Assembly: GCA_963920705.1 (NCBI GenBank)
Contig: CAWUCO010000268.1
Location: 744,001 to 808,000, forward strand
DNA from: Odiellus spinosus
Lineage: Eukaryota; Arthropoda; Arachnida; Opiliones; Phalangiidae
Reading direction: 5' to 3'
DNA length: 64,000 nucleotides
In this document: positions 28,301 through 43,700 of the stretch, in pieces
How positions within the stretch are numbered: position 1 is the first letter of the stretch
Layout: the number at the start of each line of letters is the position of its first letter
Notes under the pieces: model-generated
Databases searched by the model: none
Told to the model about the DNA's origin: nothing
The model's input: only the letters and a program-made list of their open reading frames with translations
Program-made: the position numbers and the translations under genes

Positions 28301-31300
28301 AAAACTCTTAATTTTCAGATAGACCAATATTTGCTCTTTCGAGTGGTCTTAATTTTGTCTAAATCGCTTAAAAATCAAAAGTTTTGTGTCCATTTGAATC
28401 CAATAATCTTGGATTTTTAAGCGTTTTTGCTTAATTTTAACCAATTTTATATTCGTCACGTTTTGGCAATTTAGACAAAACCAAAGTCATTCGAAAGAGC
28501 AATTAATGGACAGTCTAAATAATAAGAGTTTTCAAAAATCCGTTGAAAAAAAAGAAAAATATGGCCAATTCAAGAAACCATACAATATCAAAATAGTCAA
28601 ATTTCAGATTTTAAAAATTCGCTTTTTGATATTCGATTTTTTTTGAATTGTCCATTTTTTCCATGTTTTTCAACGGATTTTCCAAAACTCTTAATTTTCA
28701 GATAGACCAATATTTGCTCTTTCGAGTGGTCTTAATTTTGTCTAAATCGCTTAAAAATCAAAAGTTTTGTGTCCATTTGAATCCAATAATCTTGGATTTT
28801 TAAGCGTTTTTGCTTAATTTTAACCAATTTTATATTTGTCACAATTTTGCAATTTAGACAAAACCAAAGTCATTCGAAAGAGCAATTAATGGACAGTCTA
28901 AATAATAAGAGCTTTCAAAAATCCGTTGAAAAACAAGAAAAATATGGCCAATTCAAGAAATCATACAATATCAAAATAGTCAAATTTCAGATTTTAAAAA
29001 TTCGCTTATTGATATTAGATGTTTTTTGAATTGGCTATATTTTCCATGTTTTTCAACGGATTTTCCAAAACTCTTGTTTTTTAGATAGACAAATATTTGC
29101 TCTTTCGAGTGGTCTTAATTTTGTCTAAATCGCTTAAAATTCAAAAGTTTTGTGTCCATTTGAATCCAATAATCTTGGATTTTTAAGCGTTTTTGCTTAA
29201 TTTTAACCAATTTTATATTTGTCACGTTTTGGCAATTTAGACAAAACCAAAGTCATTCGAAAGAGCAATTAATGGACAGTCTAAATAATAAGAGTTTTCA
29301 AAAATCCGTTGAAAAACAAGAAAAATATGGCCAATTCAAGAAATCATACAATATCAAAATAGTCAAATTTCAGATTTTAAAAATTCGCTTATTGATATTA
29401 GATGTTTTTTGAATTGGCTATATTTTCCATGTTTTTCAACGGATTTTCCAAAACTCTTGTTTTTTAGATAGACAAATATTTGCTCTTTCGAGTGGTCTTA
29501 ATTTTGTCTAAATCGCTTAAAATTCAAAAGTTTTGTGTCCATTTGAATCCAATAATCTTGGATTTTTAAGCGTTTTTGCTTAATTTTAACCAATTTTATA
29601 TTTGTCACGTTTTGGCAATTTAGACAAAACCAAAGTCATTCGAAAGAGCAATTAATGGACAGTCTAAATAATAAGAGTTTTCAAAAATCCGTTGAAAAAC
29701 AAGAAAAATATGACCAATTCAAGAAATCATACAATATCAAAATAGTCAAATTTCAGATTTTAAAAATTCGCTTTTTGATATTAGATGTTTTTTGAATTGG
29801 CCATATTTTCCATGTTTTTCAACGGATTTTCCAAAACTCTTGTTTTTTAGATAGACCAATATTTGCTCTTTCGAGTGGTCTCAATTTTGTCTAAATCGCT
29901 TAAAAATCAAAAGTTTTGTGTCCATTTGAATCCAATAATCTTGGATTTTTAAGCGTTTTTGCTTTATTTTAACCAATTTTAAATTTGTCACAATTTTGCA
30001 ATTTAGACAAAACCAAAGTCATTCGAAAGAGCAATTAATGGACAGTCTAAATAATAAGAGTTTTCAAAAATCCGTTGAAAAACAAGAAAAATATGGCCAA
30101 TTCAAGAAATCATACAATATCAAAATAGTCAAATTTCAGATTTTAAAAATTCGCTTTTTGATATTAGATGTTTTTTGAATTGTCCATATTTTCCATGTTT
30201 TTCAACGGATTTTCCAAAACTCTTGTTTTTTAGATAGACCAATATTTGCTCTTTCGAGTGGTCCTTATTTTGTCTAAATCGCTTAAAAATCAAAAGTTTT
30301 GTGTCCATTTGAATCCAATAATCTTGGATTTTTAAGCGTTTTTGCTTAATTTTAACCAATTTTATATTTGTCACGTTTTGGCAATTTAGACAAAACCAAA
30401 GTCATTCGAAAGAGCAATTAATGGACAGTCTAAATAATAAGAGTTTTCAAAAATCCGTTAAAAAAAAGAAAAATATGGCCAATTCAAGAAACCATACAAT
30501 ATCAAAATAGTCAAATTTCAGATTTTAAAAATTCGCTTTTTGATATTCGATGTTTTTTGAATTTTCCATATTTTCCATGTTTTTCAACGGATTTTCCAAA
30601 ACTCTTAATTTTCAGATAGACCAATATTTGCTCTTTCGAGTGGTGTTAATTTTGTCTAAATCGCTTAAAAATCAAAAGTTTTGTGTCCATTTGAATCCAA
30701 TAATCTTGGATTTTTAAGCGTTTTTGCTTAATTTTAACCAATTTTATATTTGTCACAATTTTGCAATTTAGACAAAACCAAAGTCATTCGAAAGAGCAAT
30801 TAATGGACAGTCTAAATAATAAGAGTTTTCAAAAATCCGTTGAAAAACAAGAAAAATATGGCCAATTCAAGAAATCATACAATATCAAAATAGTCAAATT
30901 TCAGATTTTAAAAATTCGCTTATTGATATTTGATGTTTTTTGAATTGGCTATATTTTCCATGTTTTTCAACGGATTTTCCAAAACTCTTGTTTTTTAGAT
31001 AGACAAATATTTGCTCTTTCGAGTGGTCTTAATTTTGTCTAAATCGCTTAAAATTCAAAAGTTTTGTGTCCATTTGAATCCAATAATCTTGGATTTTTAA
31101 GCGTTTTTGCTTAATATTAACCAATTTTATATTTGTCACGTTTTGGCAATTTAGACAAAACCAAAGTCATTCGAAAGAGCAATTAATGGACAGTCTAAAT
31201 AATAAGAGTTTTCAAAAATCCGTTGAAAAAAAAGAAAAATATGGCCAATTCAAGAAACCATACAATATCAAAATAGTCAAATTTCAGATTTTAAAAATTC

Positions 31301-31455
31301 GCTTTTTGATATTCGATGTTTTTTGAATTGTCCATATTTTCCATGTTTTTCAACGGATTTTCCAAAACTCTTAATTTTCAGATAGACCAATATTTGCTCT
31401 TTCGAGTGGTCTTAATTTTGTCTAAATCGCTTAAAAATCAAAAGTTTTGTGTCCA
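25330..31455. repeat. Tandem duplication of an 8-monomer unit (2 x 3063 bp)
   Basis: Markers recur at an offset of 3063: TATTCGTCACG (25391 and 28454), GTGGTCCTTATTTTG (near 27196 and 30259), the 1-base deletion CCGTTAAAAAAAAG (near 27392 and 30455) and GTGGTGTTAATTTTG (near 27578 and 30641). Eight monomers would be 3064 bp; the shared deletion explains 3063. The left limit is set by TTATGTGTCC, present only near 25319, and the right limit by loss of identity near 31500. Confidence 0.8.
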
Positions 31456-33970
31456 TTTGAATCCAATAATCTTGGATTTTTAAGCGTTTTTGCTTAATTT
31501 TAACCAATTTTATATTTGTCACAATTTTGCAATTTTGACAAAACCAAAGTCATTCGAAAGAGCAATTAATGGACAGTCTAAATAATAAGAGTTTTCAAAA
31601 ATCCGTTGAAAAACAAGAAAAATATGGCCAATTCAAGAAATCATACAATATCAAAATAGTCAAATTTCAGATTTTAAAAATTCGCTTATTGATATTTGAT
31701 GTTTTTTGAATTGGCTATATTTTCCATGTTTTTCAACGGATTTTCCAAAACTCTTGTTTTTTAGATAGACAAATATTTGCTCTTTCGAGTGGTCTTAATT
31801 TTGTCTAAATCGCTTAAAATTCAAAAGTTTTGTGTCCATTTGAATCCAATAATCTTGGATTTTTAAGCGTTTTTGCTTAATTTTAACCAATTTTATATTT
31901 GTCACGTTTTGGCAATTTAGACAAAACCAAAGTCATTCGAAAGAGCAATTAATGGACAGTCTAAATAATAAGAGTTTTCAAAAATCCGTTGAAAAACAAG
32001 AAAAATATGACCAATTCAAGAAATCATACAATATCAAAATAGTCAAATTTCAGATTTTAAAAATTCGCTTTTTGATATTAGATGTTTTTTGAATTGGCCA
32101 TATTTTCCATGTTTTTCAACGGATTTTCCAAAACTCTTGTTTTTTTAGATAGACCAATATTTGCTCTTTCGAGTGGTCTCAATTTTGTCTAAATCGCTTA
32201 AAAATCAAAAGTTTTGTGTCCATTTGAATCCAATAATCTTGGATTTTTAAGCGTTTTTGCTTTATTTTAACCAATTTTAAATTTGTCACAATTTTGCAAT
32301 TTAGACAAAACCAAAGTCATTCGAAAGAGCAATTAATGAACAGTCTAAATAATAAGAGTTTTCAAAAATCCGTTGAAAAACAAGAAAAATATGGCCAATT
32401 CAAGAAATCATACAATATCAAAATAGTCAAATTTCAGATTTTAAAAATTCGCTTATTGATATTTGATGTTTTTTGAATTGGCTATATTTTCCATGTTTTT
32501 CAACGGATTTTCCAAAACTCTTGTTTTTTAGATAGACAAATATTTGCTCTTTCGAGTGGTCTTAATTTTGTCTAAATCGCTTAAAATTCAAAAGTTTTGT
32601 GTCCATTTGAATCCAATAATCTTGGATTTTTAAGCGTTTTTGCTTAATATTAACCAATTTTATATTTGTCACGTTTTGGCAATTTAGACAAAACCAAAGT
32701 CATTCGAAAGAGCAATTAATGGACAGTCTAAATAATAAGAGTTTTCAAAAATCCGTTGAAAAAAAAGAAAAATATGGCCAATTCAAGAAACCATACAATA
32801 TCAAAATAGTCAAATTTCAGATTTTAAAAATTCGCTTTTTGATATTCGATGTTTTTTGAATTGTCCATATTTTCCATGTTTTTCAACGGATTTTCCAAAA
32901 CTCTTAATTTTCAGATAGACCAATATTTGCTCTTTCGAGTGGTCTTAATTTTGTCTAAATCGCTTAAAAATCAAAAGTTTTGTGTCCATTTGAATCCAAT
33001 AATCTTGGATTTTTAAGCGTTTTTGCTTAATTTTAACCAATTTTATATTTGTCACAATTTTGCAATTTTGACAAAACCAAAGTCATTCGAAAGAGCAATT
33101 AATGGACAGTCTAAATAATAAGAGTTTTCAAAAATCCGTTGAAAAACAAGAAAAATATGGCCAATTCAAGAAATCATACAATATCAAAATAGTCAAATTT
33201 CAGATTTTAAAAATTCGCTTATTGATATTTGATGTTTTTTGAATTGGCTATATTTTCCATGTTTTTCAACGGATTTTCCAAAACTCTTGTTTTTTAGATA
33301 GACAAATATTTGCTCTTTCGAGTGGTCTTAATTTTGTCTAAATCGCTTAAAATTCAAAAGTTTTGTGTCCATTTGAATCCAATAATCTTGGATTTTTAAG
33401 CGTTTTTGCTTAATTTTAACCAATTTTATATTTGTCACGTTTTGGCAATTTAGACAAAACCAAAGTCATTCGAAAGAGCAATTAATGGACAGTCTAAATA
33501 ATAAGAGTTTTCAAAAATCCGTTGAAAAACAAGAAAAATATGACCAATTCAAGAAATCATACAATATCAAAATAGTCAAATTTCAGATTTTAAAAATTCG
33601 CTTTTTGATATTAGATGTTTTTTGAATTGGCCATATTTTCCATGTTTTTCAACGGATTTTCCAAAACTCTTGTTTTTTTAGATAGACCAATATTTGCTCT
33701 TTCGAGTGGTCTCAATTTTGTCTAAATCGCTTAAAAATCAAAAGTTTTGTGTCCATTTGAATCCAATAATCTTGGATTTTTAAGCGTTTTTGCTTTATTT
33801 TAACCAATTTTAAATTTGTCACAATTTTGCAATTTAGACAAAACCAAAGTCATTCGAAAGAGCAATTAATGAACAGTCTAAATAATAAGAGTTTTCAAAA
33901 ATCCGTTGAAAAACAAGAAAAATATGGCCAATTCAAGAAATCATACAATATCAAAATAGTCAAATTTCAG
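31090..33970. repeat. Tandem duplication of a 4-monomer unit (offset 1533 bp)
   Basis: Shared markers at this offset are CTTAATATTAACC (near 31110 and 32643), GCAATTTTGACAAAA (31529 and 33062), an extra T in CTTGTTTTTTTAG (near 32138 and 33669) and AATGAACAG in place of AATGGACAG (near 32336 and 33869). The extra T explains 1533 instead of 1532. The second copy ends as a hybrid: near 33980 it reads TTCACTTTTTG instead of the CTTATTG form of copy one. Confidence 0.72.
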
Positions 33971-36900
33971 ATTTTAAAAATTCACTTTTTGATATTAGAT
34001 GTTTTTTGAATTGGCCATATTTTCCATGTTTTTCAACGGATTTTCCAAAACTCTTGTTTTTTAGATAGACCAATATTTGCTCTTTCGAGTGGTCTCAATT
34101 TTGTCTAAATCGCTTAAAAATCAAAAGTTTTGTGTCCATTTGAATCCAATAATCTTGGATTTTTAAGCGTTTTTGCTTTATTTTAACCAATTTTAAATTT
34201 GTCACAATTTTGCAATTTAGACAAAACCAAAGTCATTCGAAAGAGCAATTAATGGACAGTCTAAATAATAAGAGTTTTCAAAAATCCGTTGAAAAACAAG
34301 AAAAATATGGCCAATTCAAGAAATCATACAATATCAAAATAGTCAAATTTCAGATTTTAAAAATTCGCTTTTTGATATTAGATGTTTTTTGAATTGTCCA
34401 TATTTTCCATGTTTTTCAACGGATTTTCCAAAACTCTTGTTTTTTAGATAGACCAATATTTGCTCTTTCGAGTGGTCCTTATTTTGTCTAAATCGCTTAA
34501 AAATCAAAAGTTTTGTGTCCATTTGAATCCAATAATCTTGGATTTTTAAGCGTTTTTGCTTAATTTTAACCAATTTTATATTTGTCACGTTTTGGCAATT
34601 TAGACAAAACCAAAGTCATTCGAAAGAGCAATTAATGGACAGTCTAAATAATAAGAGTTTTCAAAAATCCGTTGAAAAAAAAGAAAAATATGGCCAATTC
34701 AAGAAACCATACAATATCAAAATAGTCAAATTTCAGATTTTAAAAATTCGCTTTTTGATATTCGATGTTTTTTGAATTGTCCATATTTTCCATGTTTTTC
34801 AACGGATTTTCCAAAACTCTTAATTTTCAGATAGACCAATATTTGCTCTTTCGAGTGGTCTTAATTTTGTCTAAATCGCTTAAAAATCAAAAGTTTTGTG
34901 TCCATTTGAATCCAATAATCTTGGATTTTTAAGCGTTTTTGCTTAATTTTAACCAATTTTATATTTGTCACAATTTTGCAATTTAGACAAAACCAAAGTC
35001 ATTCGAAAGAGCAATTAATGGACAGTCTAAATAATAAGAGATTTCAAAAATCCATTGAAAAACAAGAAAAATATGGCCAATTCAAGAAACCATACAATAT
35101 CAAAATAGTCAAATTTCTGATTTTAAAAATTCGCTTTTTGATATTAGATGTTTTTTGAATTGGCCATATTTTCCATGTTTTTCAACGGTTTTTCCAAAAC
35201 TCTTGTTTTTTAGATAGACAAATATTTGCTCTTTCGAGTGGTCTTAATTTTGTCTAAATCGCTTAAAATTCAAAAGTTTTGTGTCCATTTGAATCCAATA
35301 ATCTTGGATTTTTAAGCGTTTTTGCTTAATTTTAACCAATTTTATATTTGTCACGTTTTGGAAATTTAGACAAAACCAAAGTCATTCGAAAGAGCAATTA
35401 ATGGACAGTCTAAATAATAAGAGTTTTCAAAAATCCGTTGAAAAACAAGAAAAATATGACCAATTCAAGAAAGCATACAATATCAAAATAGTCAAATTTC
35501 AGATTTTAAAAATTCGCTTATTGATATTAGGTGTTTTTTGAATTGGCTATATTTCCATGTTTTTCAACGGATTTTCCAAAACTCTTGTTTTTTAGATAGA
35601 CCAATATTTGCTCTTTCGAGTGGTCTTAATTTTGTCTAAATCGCTTAAAATTCAAAAGTTTTGTGTCCATTTGAATCCAATAATCTTGGATTTTTAAGCG
35701 TTTTTGCTTAATTTTAACCAATTTTATATTTGTCACGTTTTGGCAATTTAGACAAAACCAAAGTCATTCGAAAGAGCAATTAATGGACAGTCTAAATAAT
35801 AAGAGTTTTCAAAAATCCGTTGAAAAACAAGAAAAATATGACCAATTCAAGAAATCATACAATATCAAAATAGTCAAATTTCAGATTTTAAAAATTCGCT
35901 TTTTGATATTAGATGTTTTTTGAATTGGCCATATTTTCCATGTTTTTCAACGGATTTTCCAAAACTCTTGTTTTTTAGATAGACCAATATTTGCTCTTTC
36001 GAGTGGTCTCAATTTTGTCTAAATCGCTTAAAAATCAAAAGTTTTGTGTCCATTTGAATCCAATAATCTTGGATTTTTAAGCGTTTTTGCTTTATTTTAA
36101 CCAATTTTAAATTTGTCACAATTTTGCAATTTAGACAAAACCAAAGTCATTCGAAAGAGCAATTAATGGACAGTCTAAATAATAAGAGTTTTCAAAAATC
36201 CGTTGAAAAACAAGAAAAATATGGCCAATTCAAGAAATCATACAATATCAAAATAGTCAAATTTCAGATTTTAAAAATTCGCTTTTTGATATTAGATGTT
36301 TTTTGAATTGTCCATATTTTCCATGTTTTTCAACGGATTTTCCAAAACTCTTGTTTTTTAGATAGACCAATATTTGCTCTTTCGAGTGGTCTTAATTTTG
36401 TCTAAATCGCTTAAAAATCAAAAGTTTTGTGTCCATTTGAATCCAATAATCTTGGATTTTTAAGCGTTTTTGCTTAATTTTAACCAATTTTATATTTGTC
36501 ACGTTTTGGCAATTTAGACAAAACCAAAGTCATTCGAAAGAGCAATTAATGGACAGTCTAAATAATAAGAGTTTTCAAAAATCCGTTGAAAAAAAAGAAA
36601 AATATGGCCAATTCAAGAAACCATACAATATCAAAATAGTCAAATTTCAGATTTTAAAAATTCGCTTTTTGATATTCGATGTTTTTTGAATTGTCCATAT
36701 TTTCCATGTTTTTCAACGGATTTTCCAAAACTCTTAATTTTCAGATAGACCAATATTTGCTCTTTCGAGTGGTCTTAATTTTGTCTAAATCGCTTAAAAA
36801 TCAAAAGTTTTGTGTCCATTTGAATCCAATAATCTTGGATTTTTAAGCATTTTTGCTTAATTTTAACCAATTTTATATTTGTCACAATTTTGCAATTTAG

Positions 36901-39900
36901 ACAAAACCAAAGTCATTCGAAAGAGCAATTAATGGACAGTCTAAATAATAAGAGTTTTCAAAAATCCGTTGAAAAACAAGAAAAATATGGCCAATTCAAG
37001 AAATCATACAATATCAAAATAGTCAAATTTCAGATTTTAAAAATTCGCTTATTGATATTTGATGTTTTTTGAATTGGCTATATTTTCCATGTTTTTCAAC
37101 GGATTTTCCAAAACTCTTGTTTTTTAGATAGACAAATATTTGCTCTTTCGAGTGGTCTTAATTTTGTCTAAATCGCTTAAAATTCAAAAGTTTTGTGTCC
37201 ATTTGAATCCAATAATCTTGGATTTTTAAGCGTTTTTGCTTAATTTTAACCAATTTTATATTTGTCACGTTTTGGCAATTTAGACAAAACCAAAGTCATT
37301 CGAAAGAGCAATTAATGGACAGTCTAAATAATAAGAGTTTTCAAAAATCCGTTGAAAAACAAGAAAAATATGACCAATTCAAGAAATCATACAATATCAA
37401 AATAGTCAAATTTCAGATTTTAAAAATTCGCTTTTTGATATTAGATGTTTTTTGAATTGGCCATATTTTCCATGTTTTTCAACGGATTTTCCAAAACTCT
37501 TGTTTTTTAGATAGACCAATATTTGCTCTTTCGAGTGGTCTCAATTTTGTCTAAATCGCTTAAAAATCAAAAGTTTTGTGTCCATTTGAATCCAATAATC
37601 TTGGATTTTTAAGCGTTTTTGCTTTATTTTAACCAATTTTAAATTTGTCACAATTTTGCAATTTAGACAAAACAAAAGTCATTCGAAAGAGCAATTAATG
37701 GACAGTCTAAATAATAAGAGTTTTCAAAAATCCGTTGAAAAACAAGAAAAATATGGCCAATTCAAGAAATCATACAATATCAAAATAGTCAAATTTCAGA
37801 TTTTAAAAATTCGCTTTTTGATATTAGATGTTTTTTGAATTGTCCATATTTTCCATGTTTTTCAACGGATTTTCCAAAACTCTTGTTTTTTAGATAGACC
37901 AATATTTGCTCTTTCGAGTGGTCTTAATTTTGTCTAAATCGCTTAAAAATCAAAAGTTTTGTGTCCATTTGAATCCAATAATCTTGGATTTTTAAGCGTT
38001 TTTGCTTTATTTTAACCAATTTTAAATTTGTCACAATTTTGCAATTTAGACAAAACCAAAGTCATTCGAAAGAGCAATTAATGGACAGTCTAAATAATAA
38101 GAGTTTTCAAAAATCCGTTGAAAAACAAGAAAAATATGGCCAATTCAAGAAATCATACAATATCAAAATAGTCAAATTTCAGATTTTAAAAATTCGCTTT
38201 TTGATATTAGATGTTTTTTGAATTGTCCATATTTTCCATGTTTTTCAACGGATTTTCCAAAACTCTTGTTTTTTAGATAGACCAATATTTGCTCTTTCGA
38301 GTGGTCTTAATTTTGTCTAAATCGCTTAAAAATCAAAAGTTTTGTGTCCATTTGAATCCAATAATCTTGGATTTTTAAGCGTTTTTGCTTAATTTTAACC
38401 AATTTTATATTTGTCACGTTTTGGCAATTTAGACAAAGCCAAAGTCATTCGAAAGAGCAATTAATGGACAGTCTAAATAATAAGAGTTTTCAAAAATCCG
38501 TTGAAAAAAAAGAAAAATATGGCCAATTCAAGAAACCATACAATATCAAAATAGTCAAATTTCAGATTTTAAAAATTCGCTTTTTGATATTCGATGTTTT
38601 TTGAATTGTCCATATTTTCCATGTTTTTCAACGGATTTTCCAAAACTCTTGTTTTTTAGATAGACAAATATTTGCTCTTTCGAGTGGTCTTAATTTTGTC
38701 TAAATCGCTTAAAATTCAAAAGTTTTGTGTCCATTTGAATCCAATAATCTTGGATTTTTAAGCGTTTTTGCTTAATTTTAACCAATTTTATATTTGTCAC
38801 GTTTTGGCAATTTAGACAAAACCAAAGTCATTCGAAAGAGCAATTAATGGACAGTCTAAATAATAAGAGTTTTCAAAAATCCGTTGAAAAACAAGAAAAA
38901 TATGGCCAATTCAAGAAATCATACAATATCAAAATAGTCAAATTTCAGATTTTAAAAATTCGCTTATTGATATTAGATGTTTTTTGAATTGGCTATATTT
39001 TCCATGTTTTTCAACGGATTTTCCAAAACTCTTGTTTTTTAGATAGACAAATATTTGCTCTTTCGAGTGGTCTTAATTTTGTCTAAATCGCTTAAAATTC
39101 AAAAGTTTTGTGTCCATTTGAATCCAATAATCTTGGATTTTTAAGCGTTTTTGCTTAATTTTAACCAATTTTATATTTGTCACGTTTTGGCAATTTAGAC
39201 AAAACCAAAGTCATTCGAAAGAGCAATTAATGGACAGTCTAAATAATAAGAGTTTTCAAAAATCCGTTGAAAAACAAGAAAAATATGACCAATTCAAGAA
39301 ATCATACAATATCAAAATAGTCAAATTTCAGATTTTAAAAATTCGCTTTTTGATATTAGATGTTTTTTGAATTGGCCATATTTTCCATGTTTTTCAACGG
39401 ATTTTCCAAAACTATTGTTTTTTAGATAGACCAATATTTGCTCTTTCGAGTAGTCTTAATTTTGTCTAAATCGCTTAAAATTCAAAAGTTTTGTGTCCAT
39501 TTGAATCCAATAATCTTGGATTTTTAAGCGTTTTTGCTTAATTTTAACCAATTTTATATTTGTCACATTTTGGCAATTTAGACAAAACCAAAGTCATTCG
39601 AAAGAGCAATTAATGGACAGTCTAAATAATAAGAGTTTTCAAAAATCCGTTGAAAAACAAGAAAAATATGGCCAATTCAAGAAATCATACAATATCAAAA
39701 TAGTCAAATTTCAGATTTTAAAAATTCGCTTATTGATATTAGATGTTTTTTGAATTGGCTATATTTTCCATGTTTTTCACCGGATTTTCCAAAACTCTTG
39801 TTTTTTAGATAGACAAATATTTGCTCTTTCGAGTGGTCTTAATTTTGTCTAAATCGCTTAAAATTCAAAAGTTTTGTGTCCATTTGAATCCAATAATCTT

Positions 39901-40739
39901 GGATTTTTAAGCGTTTTTGCTTAATTTTAACCAATTTTATATTTGTCACGTTTTGGCAATTTAGACAAAACCAAAGTCATTCGAAAGAGCAATTAATGGA
40001 CAGTCTAAATAATAAGAGTTTTAAAAAATCCGTTGAAAAACAAGAAAAATATGGCCAATTCAAGAAATCATACAATATCAAAATAGTCAAATTTCAGATT
40101 TTAAAAATTCGCTTTTTGATATTAGATGTTTTTTGAATTGGCCATATTTTCCATGTTTTTCAACGGATTTTCCAAAACTATTGTTTTTTAGATAGACCAA
40201 TATTTGCTCTTTCGAGTAGTCTTAATTTTGTCTAAATCGCTTAAAATTCAAAAGTTTTGTGTCCATTTGAATCCAATAATCTTGGATTTTTAAGCGTTTT
40301 TGCTTAATTTTAACCAATTTTATATTTGTCACGTTTTGGCAATTTAGACAAAACCAAAGTCATTCGAAAGAGCAATTAATGGACAGTCTAAATAATAAGA
40401 GTTTTCAAAAATCCGTTGAAAAACAAGAAAAATATGACCAATTCAAGAAATCATACAATATCAAAATAGTCAAATTTCAGATTTTAAAAATTCGCTTTTT
40501 GATATTAGATGTTTTTTGAATTGGCCATATTTTCCATGTTTTTCAACGGATTTTCCAAAACTCTTGTTTTTTAGATAGACCAATATTTGCTCTTTCGAGT
40601 GGTCTCAATTTTGTCTAAATCGCTTAAAAATCAAAAGTTTTGTGTCCATTTGAATCCAATAATCTTGGATTTTTAAGCGTTTTGCTTTATTTTAACCAAT
40701 TTTAAATTTGTCACAATTTTGCAATTTAGACAAAACCAA

Positions 40740-43700
40740 AGTCATTCGAAAGAGCAATTAATGGACAGTCTAAATATATAGAGTTTTCAAAAATCCGTTG
40801 AAAAACAAGAAAAATATGGCCAATTCAAGAAATCATACAATATCAAAATAGTCAAATTTCAGATTTTAAAAATTCGCTTATTGATATTAGATGTTTTTTG
40901 AATTGTCCATATTTTCCATGTTTTTCAACGGATTTTCCAAAACTCTTGTTTTTTAGATAGACCAATATTTGCTCTTTCGAGTGGTCTTAATTTTGTCTAA
41001 ATCGCTTAAAAATCAAAAGTTTTGTGTCCATTTGAATCCAATAATCTTGGATTTTTAAGCGTTTTTGCTTAATTTTAACCAATTTTATATTTGTCACGTT
41101 TTGGCAATTTAGACAAAACCAAAGTCATTCGAAAGAGCAATTAATGGACAGTCTAAATAATAAGAGTTTTGAAAAATCCGTTGAAAAACAAGAAAAATAT
41201 GACCAATTCAAGAAATCATACAATATCAAAATAGTCAAATTTCAGATTTTAAAAATTCGCTTTTTGATATTAGATGTTTTTTGAATTGGCCATATTTTCC
41301 ATGTTTTTCAACGGATTTTCCAAAACTCTTGTTTTTTAGATAGACCAATATTTGCTCTTTCGAGTGGTCTTAATTTTGTCTAAATCGCTTAAAAATCAAA
41401 AGTTTTGTGTCCATTTGAATCCAATAATCTTGGATTTTTAAGCGTTTTTGCTTAATTTTAACCAATTTTATATTTGTCACGTTTTGGCAATTTAGACAAA
41501 ACCAAAGTCATTCGAAAGAGCAATTAATGGACAGTCTAAATAATAAGAGTTTTCAAAAATCCGTTGAAAAACAAGAAAAATATGGCCAATTCAAGAAATC
41601 ATACAATATCAAAATAGTCAAATTTCAGATTTTAAAAATTCGCTTATTGATATTAGATGTTTTTTGAATTGTCCATATTTTCCATGTTTTTCAACGGATT
41701 TTCCAAAACTCTTGTTTTTTAGATAGACCAATATTTGCTCTTTCGAGTGGTCTTAATTTTGTCTAAATCGCTTAAAAATCAAAAGTTTTGTGTCCATTTG
41801 AATCCAATAATCTTGGATTTTTAAGCGTTTTTGCTTAATTTTAACCAATTTTATATTTTTCACGTTTTGGCAATTTAGACAAAACCAAAGTCATTCGAAA
41901 GAGCAATTAATGGACAGTCTAAATAATAAGAGTTTTGAAAAATCCGTTGAAAAACAAGAAAAATATGACCAATTCAAGAAATCATACAATATCAAAATAG
42001 TCAAATTTCAGATTTTAAAAATTCGCTTTTTGATATTAGATGTTTTTTGAATTGGCCATATTTTCCATGTTTTTCAACGGATTTTCCAAAACTCTTGTTT
42101 TTTAGATAGACCAATATTTGCTCTTTCGAGTGGTCTTAATTTTGTCTAAATCGCTTAAAAATCAAAAGTTTTGTGTCCATTTGAATCCAATACTCTTGGA
42201 TTTTTAAGCGTTTTTGCTTAATTTTAACCAATTTTATATTTATCACGTTTTGACAATTTAGACAAAACCAAAGTCATTCGAAAGAGCAATTAATGGACAG
42301 TCTAAATAATAAGAGTTTTCAAAAATCCGTTGAAAAAAAAGAAAAATATGGCCAATTCAAGAAACCATACAATATCAAAATAGTCAAATTTCAGATTTTA
42401 AAAATTCGCTTTTTGATATTCGATGTTTTTTGAATTGTCCATATTTTCCATGTTTTTCAACGGATTTTCCAAAACTCTTAATTTTCAGATAGACCAATAT
42501 TTGCTCTTTCGAGTGGTTTTAATTTTGTCTAAATCGCTTAAAAATCAAAAGTTTTGTGTCCATTTGAATCCAATAATCTTGGATTTTTAAGCGTTTTTGC
42601 TTAATTTTAACCAATTTTATATTTGTCACAATTTTTCAATTTAGACAAAACCAAAGTCATTCGAAAGAGCAATTAATGGACAGTCTAAATAATAAGATTT
42701 TTCAAAAATCCGTTGAAAAACAAGAAAAATATGGCCAATTCAAGAAATCATACAATATCAAAATAGTCAAATTTCAGATTTTAAAAATTCGCTTATTGAT
42801 ATTAGATGTTTTTTGAATTGGCTATATTTTCCATGTTTTTCAACGGATTTTCCAAAACTCTTGTTTTTTAGATAGACAAATATTTGCTCTTTCGAGTGGT
42901 CTTAATTTTGTCTAAATCGCTTAAAATTCAAAAGTTTTGTGTCCATTTGAATCCAATAATCTTGGATTTTTAAGCGTTTTTGCTTAATTTTAACCAATTT
43001 TATATTTGTCACGTTTTGGCAATTTAGACAAAACCAAAGTCATTCGAAAGAGCAATTAATGGACAGTCTAAATAATAAGAGTTTTCAAAAATCCGTTGAA
43101 AAACAAGAAAAATATGACCAATTCAAGAAATCATACAATATCAAAATAGTCAAATTTCAGATTTTAAAAATTCGCTTTTTGATATTAGATGTTTTTTGAA
43201 TTGTCCATATTTTCCATGTTTTTCAACGGATTTTCCAAAACTCTTGTTTTTTAGATAGACCAATATTTGCTCTTTCGAGTGGTCTTAATTTTGTCTAAAT
43301 CGCTTAAAAATCAAAAGTTTTGTGTCCATTTGAATCCAATAATCTTGGATTTTTAAGCGTTTTTGCTTTATTTTAACCAATTTTAAATTTGTCACAATTT
43401 TGCAATTTAGACAAAACCAAAGTCATTCGAAAGAGCAATTAATGGACAGTCTAAATAATAAGAGTTTTCAAAAATCCGTTGAAAAACAAGAAAAATATGG
43501 CCAATTCAAGAAATCATACAATATCAAAATAGTCAAATTTCAGATTTTAAAAATTCGCTTTTTGATATTAGATGTTTTTTGAATTGTCCATATTTTCCAT
43601 GTTTTTCAACGGATTTTCCAAAACTCTTGTTTTTTAGATAGACCAATATTTGCTCTTTCGAGTGGTCTCAATTTTGTCTAAATCGCTTAAAAATCTAAAG

